From positions 1-50,682 of the forward strand of contig NZ_DFBS01000038.1 of NCBI RefSeq assembly GCF_002366715.1: DNA of 50,682 nt. Reading direction: 5' to 3'. Of this stretch, positions 24,047 to 33,559 are shown piece after piece. Source of the stretch: Halomonas sp. UBA3074 (GTDB lineage Bacteria; Pseudomonadota; Gammaproteobacteria; Pseudomonadales; Halomonadaceae). The translations under genes were made by a program, and so were the position numbers. Under the pieces are notes generated by a model, which searched no databases, was not told the DNA's origin, and saw only the letters and a program-made list of their open reading frames with translations. Positions within the stretch are counted from its first letter, which is position 1. Each line of letters opens with the position of its first letter.

Positions 24047-24346
24047 ATGCTGTATGCGATTATCAGTGAAGACGTGCCCAACAGCTTAGAGCGCCGCTTG
24101 GCCGCTCGGCCTGATCACCTTGCCCGTTTGGAAGCGCTACGTGATGAAGGCCGCGTGGTATTGGCGGGCCCCCACCCTGCCATCGACGCTGAAAACCCCG
24201 GCGATGCGGGCTTTTCCGGCAGCTTGGTCGTGGCCGAATTCGAAAGTCTGGAAGACGCCAACGCATGGGCCGACGCCGACCCATACATGATTGCAGGGGT
24301 CTATGCCAAGGTAATTGTTAAGCCGTTCAAAAAAGTTTTGCCTTGA
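24047..24346 (+). CDS. yciI: YciI family protein
   Basis: The 99-residue ferredoxin-like fold protein of the YciI family starts with MLYAIISEDVPNSLERR and has the conserved His in RPDHLARLEAL and the DPY motif near residue 80, the likely catalytic or ligand-binding pair. AAGGAG lies about 10 nt upstream. The function is unproven in most species; related proteins include dehydrochlorinases. It is divergent from trpH with a 149-bp gap. Confidence 0.93.
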   Translation: MLYAIISEDVPNSLERRLAARPDHLARLEALRDEGRVVLAGPHPAIDAENPGDAGFSGSLVVAEFESLEDANAWADADPYMIAGVYAKVIVKPFKKVLP

Positions 24347-24504
24347 CCCCAATAGGCGAGTGTGGAGGGTCCGCCCGCTTTTTCACAGAGCCTGTGGAAA
24401 ACTCTGTGCAAACCCGGCGGACGCTTTGCGCTAAGCCAGAGCCAGCGCCAGCGGCGACAAATTGATCAATTTTTAACCAGCTTTTTACTTAGACGGATAT
24501 CTGC

Positions 24505-26514
24505 GTGACCCAACGTTCCAATGCTTTGCCTGCCCTCGCGGCGTTAACGACGCCACTGCTTACCTGGAACGAGGGCGCGCCCCATTCGGCAGCATTTGAT
24601 GACGTCTATTTCACCCGAGGAGATGGGCGTGCTGAGACCGAGCATGTCTTTCTCGGTGCCAACCACCTTCCTCAACGCTTTGCCGCATGGGAAGCCACAC
24701 GGCCCTTTGTGATTGGCGAAACCGGCTTTGGCACAGGGCTCAATATGCTCTGCGCCTGGGCCTGTTTCGAGCAACATGCAGCGCCCACCGCAAGGCTGCA
24801 CCTGATATCCACAGAGAAGTTTCCGCTTGCACGAGAAGCACTCGAACAGGCCCTGGCGGCCTGGCCTTCGCTAGCGGCTTATGCGCGCGTGTTGTGCGAT
24901 CAATGGCCTGCTGCCGTCAGCGGTATCCACCGCCTGCACTTAACCGAGCGCGTTACCCTTGATCTGCATTTCGGCGATACTACCGAACGCCTGACGCAAC
25001 TCGATGGTCAGGTCGACGCTTGGTTTTTAGACGGTTTTGCGCCTTCCAAAAACCCCGACATGTGGCAGCCAGCGCTGTTCAATGCCATGGCCGAGCGCTC
25101 GCGCCCCGGCGCGACGTTTGCCACCTTTACCTGTGCGGGTATCGTCAAACGGGGCTTGAAAGCAGCAGGCTTTAGCTGGAAGAAAGTACCGGGCTATGGC
25201 CGCAAGCGGGAAATGCTCGCGGGCAGTATCGAAACGCCGCCGGTGGATCTGCGACGCCAGGCAACGCCCTGGTTTACGCCACCGCCGGTAGCGGCTGTGA
25301 AGCACGTAGCCATAGTCGGCGCAGGTCTGGCGGGAAGCAGCGTGGCAGCCGCGCTGGCTAAACGTGGCATTAAGGTAACGGTGTTTGAGCGCGAAGCCCC
25401 TGGCGCGGGCGGTTCGGGCAATCGCCAAGGGGCGCTGTATGTAAAGCTCGCCGCGGAGACCAATCACCAGAGCCGTGTTTATCTTGCGGGATTACTGTAT
25501 AGCCAGCGCTGGCTGGCGCAGCAGAACGCCTCCCACCCCCTATGGCAACCCAGCGGCGTGGTGCAACTGGCGAGCAGCGATAAAGAGGCCCGGCGCCAGC
25601 AGCGTTTTATGGAACACCACCCACTGCCCAGTAACGTTGTCACCGCCCTGGTGAATCCGGCGCTAACCGCTACGGCAGCCATAAGCATTGAAGCCCCCCA
25701 CGGGCTTTATTATCCACAGGCGGGCTGGGTACGCCCGAAGGCACTGTGTGAGCACTTGCTTAGCCAGCCAGGCGTTAGCGTGCAGCAAGGCGACGTTACC
25801 TCACTGACCCAGCGCGAGGGTGGCTGGCAGCTTAGTGTTACCGATGGCAGCACATTTGAGGCGGACCAGGTGGTGATTGCCAGCGCCCATTTGGCCAATC
25901 GCTTTGCGCAAACGGCTGAGCTACCGCTGCAGTCGGTGCGCGGCCAGATTAGCGAAATGAATTTGCCTGCTACGGTATCGGGACCCAAACGGATGATTTG
26001 CGCGGGCGGCTATGTCGCCCCAGCGTTGGACGGCGTGCTGACCTTCGGCGCCAGCTTTGTGCCCAATAACGCCACAACCGATGTGACGGCGGAGGATCAC
26101 CAGCGCAATATTGATGAGCTGCGTCAGACGTTGCCCACGCTGGTAACAGAATTGGAACAAGCCGGTATTGAGTTGACGCCTGAACACCTACAAGGCCGCA
26201 CGGCGGTACGTGCAGCCAGCCCCGATAAAACCCCTTACGCAGGGCCAGTGCCGGTGGCAGAGGCGTGGCGGGCAGATTACGCCCTGCTGAGCAAGGATGC
26301 CACTCGCGTGCCCGACACACCCGGCGCGCACTATTCGGGCCTGTGGATATCCGCCGCACATGGCTCGCGCGGGTTGGCCAGTGCTCCCCTATGCGCCGAA
26401 GTGATTGCCTCACGCATGTGCGATGAACCGATGCCGCTGGAAGCGCCGCTTGTCGATCACCTTCACCCCGGGCGGCGCATTATTAGCGCGATTATCCGGG
26501 GCGAAAACGCTTAA
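24505..26514 (+). CDS. mnmC: Bifunctional tRNA mnm5s2U34 methyltransferase / FAD-dependent oxidoreductase MnmC
   Basis: The 669-residue enzyme completes mnm5s2U at wobble position 34. The N-terminal methyltransferase (MnmC2, about 1-235) has the SAM motif GETGFGTGLN at 70-79 and WFLDGFAPSKNPDMW at about 173-187. The C-terminal FAD oxidase (MnmC1) starts with the Rossmann motif VGAGLAGSS at about 271-279 and ends with HGSRGLASAPLCAE. The start is GTG at 24505, which fits the family N-terminus. Length matches E. coli MnmC (668). It is a single gene on the plus strand. Confidence 0.96.
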   Translation: MTQRSNALPALAALTTPLLTWNEGAPHSAAFDDVYFTRGDGRAETEHVFLGANHLPQRFAAWEATRPFVIGETGFGTGLNMLCAWACFEQHAAPTARLHLISTEKFPLAREALEQALAAWPSLAAYARVLCDQWPAAVSGIHRLHLTERVTLDLHFGDTTERLTQLDGQVDAWFLDGFAPSKNPDMWQPALFNAMAERSRPGATFATFTCAGIVKRGLKAAGFSWKKVPGYGRKREMLAGSIETPPVDLRRQATPWFTPPPVAAVKHVAIVGAGLAGSSVAAALAKRGIKVTVFEREAPGAGGSGNRQGALYVKLAAETNHQSRVYLAGLLYSQRWLAQQNASHPLWQPSGVVQLASSDKEARRQQRFMEHHPLPSNVVTALVNPALTATAAISIEAPHGLYYPQAGWVRPKALCEHLLSQPGVSVQQGDVTSLTQREGGWQLSVTDGSTFEADQVVIASAHLANRFAQTAELPLQSVRGQISEMNLPATVSGPKRMICAGGYVAPALDGVLTFGASFVPNNATTDVTAEDHQRNIDELRQTLPTLVTELEQAGIELTPEHLQGRTAVRAASPDKTPYAGPVPVAEAWRADYALLSKDATRVPDTPGAHYSGLWISAAHGSRGLASAPLCAEVIASRMCDEPMPLEAPLVDHLHPGRRIISAIIRGENA

Positions 26515-26525
26515 TAGGCCAGCTT

Positions 26526-26600
26526 GAGATTGCCGCGTCGCTGCGCTCCTCGCAACGACAAGACTTGATGCTTCCGCTAAATATCATCGCGAGGAGAAGC
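26526..26600. repeat. Degenerate copy of the 84-bp palindromic repeat family
   Basis: GATTGCCGCG…CTCGCAACGAC at 26527-26558 matches one end of the repeats at 45599-45773. ATCATCGCGAGGAGAAGC at 26583-26600 resembles the opposite end. The copy lies between the convergent mnmC and yheU genes. Confidence 0.6.
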
Positions 26601-26875
26601 TAAAAATCACCCTCTTCCTCGTCATCGGCGATATCGCGACCAAACGAGCGCCACCGTGCCAGGGTCATGACCTCGGTCATCTCAAGCTCAAGGTCGTGGG
26701 CGATGATTAGCTCATTAAGCTCTAGCTGCTTTTTTAGCTCGGCTACCCAGCCGTGCATGCCTTCACCCGTGGTATCCGTGGTGTCGTAACCCTGGCGTGT
26801 CACAAACGCCTCTAGCAAGGCATCGAGGGTTTCCGGCGGCAACATTCTGGCGGGTACTTCTATAAAACGACTCAT
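26600..26875 (-). CDS. YheU family protein (UPF0270)
   Basis: The 91-residue cytoplasmic protein starts MSRFIEVPARMLPPETLDALLEAF, characteristic of the YheU family, then has the conserved TREGTDYG-like stretch as VTRQGYDTTDTTGEGMHG. The tail is acidic. Its function is unknown. Its ATG overlaps the ligA stop (ATGA), so it is translationally coupled to ligA. Confidence 0.88.
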   Translation of the reverse strand: MSRFIEVPARMLPPETLDALLEAFVTRQGYDTTDTTGEGMHGWVAELKKQLELNELIIAHDLELEMTEVMTLARWRSFGRDIADDEEEGDF

Positions 26876-28908
26876 TCACCCTGCTCCCACTCTGCCAAAC
26901 GTTGAATAAAAGTGGCTTCGTCGACAACGTCCACGCCCATCTGCTCGGCTTTGGTCAACTTGCTGCCTGCCGCTTCACCCGCGACTAAGCAGGTGGTTTT
27001 TTTCGATACGCTGCCTGCAACCTTGGCCCCTAACGCCTGCAGGCGTGCCTTACCCTCATCCCGCGTCATGCTTTCCAGCGAACCGGTCAACACCCAGGTT
27101 TGTCCTTCCAGCGGCGTCGGCCCTTGGGTAACCGCGGCTTCCTGCCAGGTCACGCCGGCATCGATCAACGCAGCAATGGTTTCCTGGTTGTGGGGCTGGC
27201 GGAAAAAGGTATGTACATGGGCCGCGACAATCGGGCCGACATCGTTCACCGCCTCCAGCGCTGCCAGCTCGGCCGCTTGAACGGCTTCGAGCGTGCCAAA
27301 ATGGCTGGCCAGGTTAGCCGCGGTGGCTTCGCCTACTTCGCGAATACCCAGCGAATAGATAAACCGTGCCAGGGTCGTCGATTTGGCTTTCTCATGGGAA
27401 TTGACCAGATTAGTGGCTGACTTCTCCCCCATGCGCGGCAGGCTTTTGAGCTGCTCAACGCTGAGATGAAACAGGTCGGCTGGGGTTTTCACCCAATCCA
27501 GGTCGACCAGTTGCACGATCAGCTTCTCGCCCAGGCCGTCAATATCCAGCGCCTTGCGGCTGGCAAAGTGCTTCAAGGCCTCTTTGCGCTGAGCGGCACA
27601 ATACAGGCCACCGGAACAACGGGCGACCGCTTCGCCGTCGATGCGCTCAATATCCGAACCGCACACCGGGCAGTGCTCAGGAAAAACAATGGCTCTGGCA
27701 TCGGCAGGCCGTTGCTCCACATGCACTCTGACGACCTGAGGGATAACGTCGCCAGCGCGGCGAATAGAGACCGTATCACCGATCATAACGTCCAGCCGAG
27801 TGATCTCATCGGCATTGTGCAGCGTGGCATTGGAGACCGTCACGCCAGCGACCGTGACCGGCTCGAGCCGCGCCACCGGCGTAATCGCGCCGGTGCGACC
27901 GACCTGAAACTCGACATCGTTTAGGGTGGTGACCTCTTCCTGGGCAGGGTACTTGAACGCCACCGCCCAGCGCGGCGCGCGAGCCACAAAGCCCAGCTCA
28001 CGCTGGTAACGCAGGTCGTTCACCTTGATGACGACACCGTCGATATCAAAGCCCAGCGCATCTCGCTTTTCGCCCAGCTGCTCACAGTAATCGGCGACCG
28101 CCTCGGGGCCTGTAACGACTTTTAGCTCTGCACTGGCACGAAACCCCAAGGAGGACAGCCGCGTCATTAATTCGCTGTGCGTGGTATCGCCTAAATCAGG
28201 CTCCAAACGTGCGGCCTGATAAGCATGAAACTCCAGCGGGCGCTTCGCGGTAATGCGTGGGTCGAGCTGGCGCAGGCTGCCAGCAGCCGCGTTGCGTGGG
28301 TTGGCAAATACCTTGCTGCCCTCTTCCCGCGCGCGCTCGTTCAGCGCCTCGAAGCCTTGATGGCGCATGATCACTTCGCCCCGGACTTCCAGCAGTTCGG
28401 GAGCGCTTTTGCCCATCAGCTTTAGCGGCACCGAGCGCAGTGTGCGCAGATTAGAGGTAATGCCTTCACCGGTGCGCCCATCGCCTCGGGTCGCGCCACT
28501 CACTAATACGCCCTGTTCATACACCAGGGACACCGCCGCACCATCCAATTTGGGCTCGCAGGTAAATTCCACCTCGTCTGCCGTGCACTCCAGGCGCTCA
28601 GCTACCCGTTCGGCAAAGGCATGAATGTCGTCGCGGCTAAAGGCGTTATCCAACGACAGCATCGGAATGGCGTGAGCCACTGAGGGAAAGCCATCCGCTG
28701 GGGCGGCGCCGACACGCTGGGTAGGTGAATCGCTGGTGATCAATCCTGGGTGATCGGCTTCCAACTGTTTGAGGCGCTGCAGCTTCCGGTCATAGTCGGC
28801 ATCGGTGAGGGTAGGGTCGTCCAGCACGTAGTAACGGTAGTTGGCCTCGTCCAGGGCGGCACGCAGTTGGGTAATCTCTTCCACAGGCTGAGAATCAGAC
28901 TTGCTCAT
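26872..28908 (-). CDS. ligA: NAD+-dependent DNA ligase
   Basis: LigA seals nicks during replication and repair. From the ATG at 28908 (MSKSDSQPVEEI) it has 678 residues, normal for the family. The domains are in order: Ia (DxDYD region), adenylation with Lys120 in EPKLDG, an OB fold, a four-Cys zinc finger (CPVCGSD…CSGGLYC, about 405-430), helix-hairpin-helix repeats, and a C-terminal BRCT from about 595 (LEGQTWVLTGSLESMTRDE). It lies downstream of zipA in the conserved smc-zipA-ligA order, separated from it by a strong terminator. Confidence 0.98.
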   Translation of the reverse strand: MSKSDSQPVEEITQLRAALDEANYRYYVLDDPTLTDADYDRKLQRLKQLEADHPGLITSDSPTQRVGAAPADGFPSVAHAIPMLSLDNAFSRDDIHAFAERVAERLECTADEVEFTCEPKLDGAAVSLVYEQGVLVSGATRGDGRTGEGITSNLRTLRSVPLKLMGKSAPELLEVRGEVIMRHQGFEALNERAREEGSKVFANPRNAAAGSLRQLDPRITAKRPLEFHAYQAARLEPDLGDTTHSELMTRLSSLGFRASAELKVVTGPEAVADYCEQLGEKRDALGFDIDGVVIKVNDLRYQRELGFVARAPRWAVAFKYPAQEEVTTLNDVEFQVGRTGAITPVARLEPVTVAGVTVSNATLHNADEITRLDVMIGDTVSIRRAGDVIPQVVRVHVEQRPADARAIVFPEHCPVCGSDIERIDGEAVARCSGGLYCAAQRKEALKHFASRKALDIDGLGEKLIVQLVDLDWVKTPADLFHLSVEQLKSLPRMGEKSATNLVNSHEKAKSTTLARFIYSLGIREVGEATAANLASHFGTLEAVQAAELAALEAVNDVGPIVAAHVHTFFRQPHNQETIAALIDAGVTWQEAAVTQGPTPLEGQTWVLTGSLESMTRDEGKARLQALGAKVAGSVSKKTTCLVAGEAAGSKLTKAEQMGVDVVDEATFIQRLAEWEQGE

Positions 28909-29015
28909 TAGAATGGGTTCCAATACTTGGCAGCGACAAGGCCAAACCTAAGCAGTTAAAAAATAGAGTGAACGCGAACAGTAAACGACTGCAAAATTAA
29001 CGCGTATTGAACAAA

Positions 29016-29047
29016 AACACCCGCCTTCTGGCAAGAAGGCGGGTGTT
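29016..29047 (-). terminator. Terminator of zipA
   Basis: A perfect 14-bp stem AACACCCGCCTTCT / AGAAGGCGGGTGTT has a 4-nt loop. On the minus strand it is followed by TTTTTG. It lies 16 bp after the zipA stop, so ligA probably has its own promoter in 28909-29015. Confidence 0.9.
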
Positions 29048-29063
29048 GGACAGCCAGCATGAA

Positions 29064-30899
29064 TTAGCGGGCTTGCATGTGCCGGTGCAGGCGATGGCGA
29101 CGTTCAAATTCACGCACGCGTTGACGGGCAAACTCAATGGTTTGTGCGGTCATCACGCTGCGGTTTTCATCCTTCAATTCGCCGCCCATATGACGCACCA
29201 CGACCATAGCGGTCTCGACCATTGCCTCGAACGCGGCGGCGCTATCGAGCGCACCCGGCAGCGGCATCAACAAGGTAATGCCTGGCGTCATGAACTCGCC
29301 CATCTCTTCAATGGGGAAGGTACCGGGCTTGACGACATTGACCATGGAAAACTGCAGCTCGCTGTCATCGCTTTCCGTTTCAAAGCGGTGAAAAATGCCC
29401 ATTTCACGGCTATAGCGCAAGCCACATACCATCATCAGTTCGAGCAGCTTGCTACCGTCGAAACCTTCCGGATCGCGAGAAAGCACGCTAATCACCACGA
29501 CTTCTTCCGCGCTGGATAGCGTCTCTTTGGCGTGTTCGCCGCTGACATCGTGACGCAGGGCTTTTTCTAACGTGGGATGAATACGAACTCTTTCGTTGTC
29601 GCCATGCCCCTCTGTTGTATCAAACCCCGTTTCACCATATTCAGTTTCGTCGAGGTCATAGCCTGTATCGCTGAGATAACCGTCGCTTTCGGCCACTTCG
29701 CGATGATAGTCCGCTTCATAACCCGGCGCTTCATAACGGGCCTCTTCACGCGACTGATCATCCATACGCTGTTGGGCGGCGAGCCTTTCCGCTGCCGCTG
29801 CACTGGCGGCGGCTTCACGTGCCTGCGCCTGCTCTTGGGCTACGCGAGCACGCTCAGCATCGGCGGCTTCTTTCGCTTCGCGCCGCTGCTCGGCTTCCAA
29901 TGCTTTACGCTCGGCTTTCTGCTGCGCCAAGGCTTTATCGCGCGCGGCTTTTTCAGCCTTTTTGCGCTGATTCTCTTTGCGTCGCTCAATCAAGCGCCGC
30001 TTAAACGAACGCCCCATGCCTTCAAAATCGACTAACCGATACTCATCCACTTCATCATCGTCCAGCTCATCGTACTCACCGACGGTATCGGAGCGCAGCT
30101 GGCGGCGTTTGGGGGAGTGTTCATTGGCATGCTTGGCAAACACGGCGTCTTCGGGCTCGGCGCGCAGTACCGGCTCCGCTTCATAAGACGGCTGAGCAGT
30201 GGTGTCAGCATCGGTATCCCGCGTGCTGATGGAACCGGGGTCAGAAGAGGCTGCGGGCGATGGGCTCGCAGGCGTTTCAGTTGCCGCTGCGGTAGTTTCA
30301 TTGGCAGTGGCGACCGACGAAGGTTCTGTTAAACCTACTTGCTGCTCGCTGGGAGTGGAGACAGAGGGCGCTGACGTAGAGGCAGTCACATGTTGTTCGG
30401 GGTGTGGTTGCGGTGCAGCCGTACTCGCCATCGAAATACTGGGCTCGCGTCGCTCATGCTCAGACGGCATGGAGGGCGCCACCGTGGATTGGGCAACTTC
30501 CGGACGCGGCGTTTTTTCATTTGCCACGGCTTGCTTATGAGCAGCGACTTCTGCTTTATCCGCTTTACGCTTAGCTGCTTTGGCTGACGCCGAACGCCTA
30601 AACTCAGAAAGCACCCTGGATGGGCCAGGATGCTCTTGACGTTCTAGCTTGGGTTTATTACCTAAGCCACTATAGTCAGCGGGCTTAACAACGCGGGCTC
30701 CCCCATTGGGAAGTTCCCAATTGATTTCCGCTGCTTTAGCAGCCTCATCGGGATCTTCAAGCGTGCTGCTTGAAAGATCTCTCTCCGTCTGGTCCAGACG
30801 GGGTACACGACGCTGACGTTGAAGTCTTCGCGCACCGTCTATAACGATGAGCGATACCAACGCCAGCCCTAAAATGATTAGCCACTCTCTTAGTTCCAT
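29064..30899 (-). CDS. zipA: Cell division protein ZipA (long form)
   Basis: ZipA anchors FtsZ to the inner membrane at the division site. The N-terminus is a membrane anchor (MELREWLIILGLALVSLIVI) followed by basic residues. The C-terminal FtsZ-binding domain (about 465-600) has VVISVLSRDPEGFDG and FPIEEMGEFMTPGITLLMPLPG. The linker is unusually long: the protein has 611 residues against 328 in E. coli. Its middle holds a Pro/Ser/Ala/Thr-rich part, a Lys/Ala/Glu/Gln-rich helical segment (about 290-370) and a Tyr/Asp/Glu-rich acidic segment (about 375-440). Confidence 0.95.
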   Translation of the reverse strand: MELREWLIILGLALVSLIVIDGARRLQRQRRVPRLDQTERDLSSSTLEDPDEAAKAAEINWELPNGGARVVKPADYSGLGNKPKLERQEHPGPSRVLSEFRRSASAKAAKRKADKAEVAAHKQAVANEKTPRPEVAQSTVAPSMPSEHERREPSISMASTAAPQPHPEQHVTASTSAPSVSTPSEQQVGLTEPSSVATANETTAAATETPASPSPAASSDPGSISTRDTDADTTAQPSYEAEPVLRAEPEDAVFAKHANEHSPKRRQLRSDTVGEYDELDDDEVDEYRLVDFEGMGRSFKRRLIERRKENQRKKAEKAARDKALAQQKAERKALEAEQRREAKEAADAERARVAQEQAQAREAAASAAAAERLAAQQRMDDQSREEARYEAPGYEADYHREVAESDGYLSDTGYDLDETEYGETGFDTTEGHGDNERVRIHPTLEKALRHDVSGEHAKETLSSAEEVVVISVLSRDPEGFDGSKLLELMMVCGLRYSREMGIFHRFETESDDSELQFSMVNVVKPGTFPIEEMGEFMTPGITLLMPLPGALDSAAAFEAMVETAMVVVRHMGGELKDENRSVMTAQTIEFARQRVREFERRHRLHRHMQAR

Positions 30900-31348
30900 G
30901 TCGAACGTTCCATGGTCATCTTGCCGGTTGCTAAGGCACTGTGTCTAAAAATTCATGCCTGAATCTGAATATAGGTAACGGCTATTAAATAAATGCATGC
31001 CATCAATAAGACCAAGCATAGCGCGATTGTTATGAAAATGGCCAATTTTTGCGGCATTTAACGCGATTTTCACGTCTCCACAATTTTTTGGCGCTGCTAA
31101 GCCAAGAAAATATGACCTCAACTTCAAACAAAAGTGCTACGCGTTTAGCGTTAACATTTATAAGTAGCTTTATAAAGGAAACAAAGTAGCAAGAAAAGCC
31201 GTTTTGACAAGCGCCTCAGCTACCGTTACCTAACTCCTCGATAAATCGCTTAGCCTTCTCAAGCGCGCTTTTGATAGGGGTAATATAGTTAACATGAGCG
31301 CTTAAGAACATATTTTTACGCTTTCAGACTAACATTAATCGCTCTTGG
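30900..31348. other. Intergenic region between zipA and the LysR gene
   Basis: This AT-rich stretch should carry the zipA promoter. Minus-strand frames at 30945-31127 (60 codons) and 31216-31311 (31 codons, MFLSAHVNYITPIKSALEKA…) have no recognisable family. The second reads like a natural protein end but lacks an upstream frame. Nothing else is supported. Confidence 0.5.
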
Positions 31349-32239
31349 TTAATGGCTTGGGCGTTGATTCGATACGCGCTCCCAAAAGTTTTCGGCAGCA
31401 ACGCTTAACGGGGCTATTGGCCGGACAAGATGAATTTGTACGGTAATATCCCACTGCTCATCCAGTGCTCGTACTAATCGCCCATCGCTAATCTCTTGCT
31501 CTGCAAGGCTTTTTGGCAGCCAGGCAAGGCCTTTTCCTTCTAGCGCCATCGACATCAGCACGGCTGCCAAGTGGCTACTGAACTGCGGCTTAAGCGCTAA
31601 CTGCTCGCGATTACCATGGAAACGATGCGCCACAATGCGCCCCAGCCCTGAGGCTTCGGTATAGGCCAGATAGGGAAGTGGGTGAGCGGCATCAGGCCTG
31701 TCTAATGCGCTTCCGACTAAGGCAATAAGGGTATCATTGCCGACTTGCTGGCTGATGAAATGTTCCTTGGCCAGTGGCGACGGCACCTCTGGGTGTCGGT
31801 GACAAAGCAGAAAGGGAACCTCGCCGTGCACCAGCAACTGCTCGCAGCCAAGCATGCTGTCTGAGTGGAGCTGAATGGCCTCAATCGGAGCACCGCTCTC
31901 CACCTGACGAATCCAACGCGGAAAAAACGTAAAGGAGAGCGAGTGGGTGGCGGCGAACTGCAGGGTTTTCGCCGCTTTGCCTGCCGCCTCTTGTGCTTCT
32001 GCGCGCAGCCGATAAAGCCGGCTGGTCGCTTCGAATGCACGCGTGTGGATATGAGCCCCGGCTTCGGTGAGTGAGGTGCCTTGGGGCGTGCGCACAAACA
32101 GGCTAACGCCCATCCACTGCTCCAGCGAGCGAATGCGCCGGCTAAATGCAGGCTGGGTAATGTGGCGTGCTTCGGCGGCGCGCACAAAACTGCCGTGTTC
32201 TGCCAAGGCGATAAAATCTTCGAGCCAAACAAGTTCCAT
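31349..32239 (-). CDS. LysR family transcriptional regulator
   Basis: The protein has 296 residues from the ATG at 32239. The N-terminal winged HTH (about 1-60) has LVWLEDFIALAEHGSF and HITQPAFSRRIRSLEQWMGVSLFVR. The substrate-binding domain follows. It is divergent from the D-tartrate dehydratase gene with a 98-bp gap, so it most likely activates that gene in response to tartrate or a related hydroxy acid. That role is inferred from position. Confidence 0.93.
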   Translation of the reverse strand: MELVWLEDFIALAEHGSFVRAAEARHITQPAFSRRIRSLEQWMGVSLFVRTPQGTSLTEAGAHIHTRAFEATSRLYRLRAEAQEAAGKAAKTLQFAATHSLSFTFFPRWIRQVESGAPIEAIQLHSDSMLGCEQLLVHGEVPFLLCHRHPEVPSPLAKEHFISQQVGNDTLIALVGSALDRPDAAHPLPYLAYTEASGLGRIVAHRFHGNREQLALKPQFSSHLAAVLMSMALEGKGLAWLPKSLAEQEISDGRLVRALDEQWDITVQIHLVRPIAPLSVAAENFWERVSNQRPSH

Positions 32240-32337
32240 GGGCAATGCCGTTTCAGCATGGGGTGGCGCAGTAATAGCATTGGTAGCGCCGAATTGTCAC
32301 GCTTAATGTGCTGCCATCACTGTTTAAGGAGTACCCC

Positions 32338-33507
32338 ATGCGCATCGTTGAAATCCGCGAAAAAACCGTTTCCATCGCCTCGCCCATTGCCAACGCTTAT
32401 ATCGACTTTTCCAAGATGACCTGCTCGGTGGTGGCCGTCATCACCGACGTCATTCGCGACGGTAAGCCTGTGATTGGTTACGGTTTTAACTCCAATGGAC
32501 GCTACGGTCAGGGCGCCTTGATGCGTGACCGTTTTCTCGATCGTATCAGCGAGGCCGCCCCGGAAAGCCTGATCGATGAGGCCAATGACAACCTGGACCC
32601 TTTTGCCATCTGGAAGACTTTGATGGCAAACGAAAAGCCCGGCGGCCACGGCGAGCGCTCCGTAGCGGTAGGCACAATCGACATGGCCGTGTGGGATGCG
32701 GTCGCCAAAATTGAAGGCAAACCACTCTATCGGCTGCTGGCTGATCGCTACCGTCACGGGCAGGCGGACGATAAAGTCTGGGTCTACGCGGCGGGAGGCT
32801 ACTACTACCCCGGCAAAGATCACAGCAAGCTTCAAGATGAAATGCGTAGCTACCTGGATCGTGGCTATCACGTGGTCAAAATGAAGATTGGCGCCGCGCC
32901 GCTTGAAGAGGACTTACGCCGCATCGAAGCCGTTATTAAGGTAGTCGGTGATGGTAGCCGGCTAGCCGTGGATGCCAATGGCCGTTTTGACCAAGCCACC
33001 GCGATCGCCTACGCCGAAGCGCTCAAGCCTTACAACCTGTTCTGGTACGAAGAAGCCGGTGACCCGCTCGACTACGCCCTACAGGCGGAGCTTGCCAACC
33101 ACTACGAGCTGCCCATGGCGACCGGCGAGAACCTGTTCTCACATCAGGATGCGCGGAACCTGCTCCGCCATGGCGGTATGCGCGCCGACCGCGACTACCT
33201 GCAGTTCGATTGCGCGCTCTCCTACGGCTTGGTGGAGTATATGCGCACGCTGCAGGTCATGGACGAACTGGGTTGGTCCTCGCGCCGCGTGGTTCCCCAT
33301 GGCGGCCACCAAATGTCGCTGAATATCGCCGCAGGCTTACAGCTAGGCGGTAATGAATCCTACCCGGACGTTTTCCAGCCCTTTGGCGGATTTGCAGATG
33401 GTATTCAGGTGGAGAATGGCTACGTCGGGTTGCCAGACATTCCCGGCGTGGGTTTTGAAGCCAAGTCTAAACTTTATGCCGTCATGCGCGAGCTGGGTGA
33501 AAGTTAA
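32338..33507 (+). CDS. tarD: D(-)-tartrate dehydratase (enolase superfamily)
   Basis: The 389-residue member of the mandelate racemase group starts at the ATG at 32338 after AAGGAG; the upstream in-frame TTG was rejected. The sequence closely follows the characterised Bradyrhizobium TarD as I remember it: NAYIDFSKMT, GYGFNSNGRYGQG, GGHGERSVAVGTIDMAVWDAV. The catalytic set is visible: KxK at 181/183, metal ligands Asp212, Glu238 and Glu265, and His321 in VPHGGHQMSLN. It dehydrates D-tartrate to oxaloacetate. The product could feed the oxaloacetate decarboxylase encoded at 45787-49284, though the two loci are not adjacent. Confidence 0.88.
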   Translation: MRIVEIREKTVSIASPIANAYIDFSKMTCSVVAVITDVIRDGKPVIGYGFNSNGRYGQGALMRDRFLDRISEAAPESLIDEANDNLDPFAIWKTLMANEKPGGHGERSVAVGTIDMAVWDAVAKIEGKPLYRLLADRYRHGQADDKVWVYAAGGYYYPGKDHSKLQDEMRSYLDRGYHVVKMKIGAAPLEEDLRRIEAVIKVVGDGSRLAVDANGRFDQATAIAYAEALKPYNLFWYEEAGDPLDYALQAELANHYELPMATGENLFSHQDARNLLRHGGMRADRDYLQFDCALSYGLVEYMRTLQVMDELGWSSRRVVPHGGHQMSLNIAAGLQLGGNESYPDVFQPFGGFADGIQVENGYVGLPDIPGVGFEAKSKLYAVMRELGES

Positions 33508-33559
33508 GAGCGAAAGTTAAGGCCGAAAGTGATGAACTAAGGGTAAGCGGCGAAGGCGC

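Noticed and set aside
24384..24408. Hairpin CACAGAG/CTCTGTG after yciI
   Set aside because: Short stem with an 11-nt loop and no T run; too weak to call a terminator.
31216..31311. 31-codon minus-strand frame ending KRFIEELGNGS
   Set aside because: Natural-looking amino acid sequence, but no RBS, no upstream coding and no recognised family; kept only as a note in the intergenic entry.
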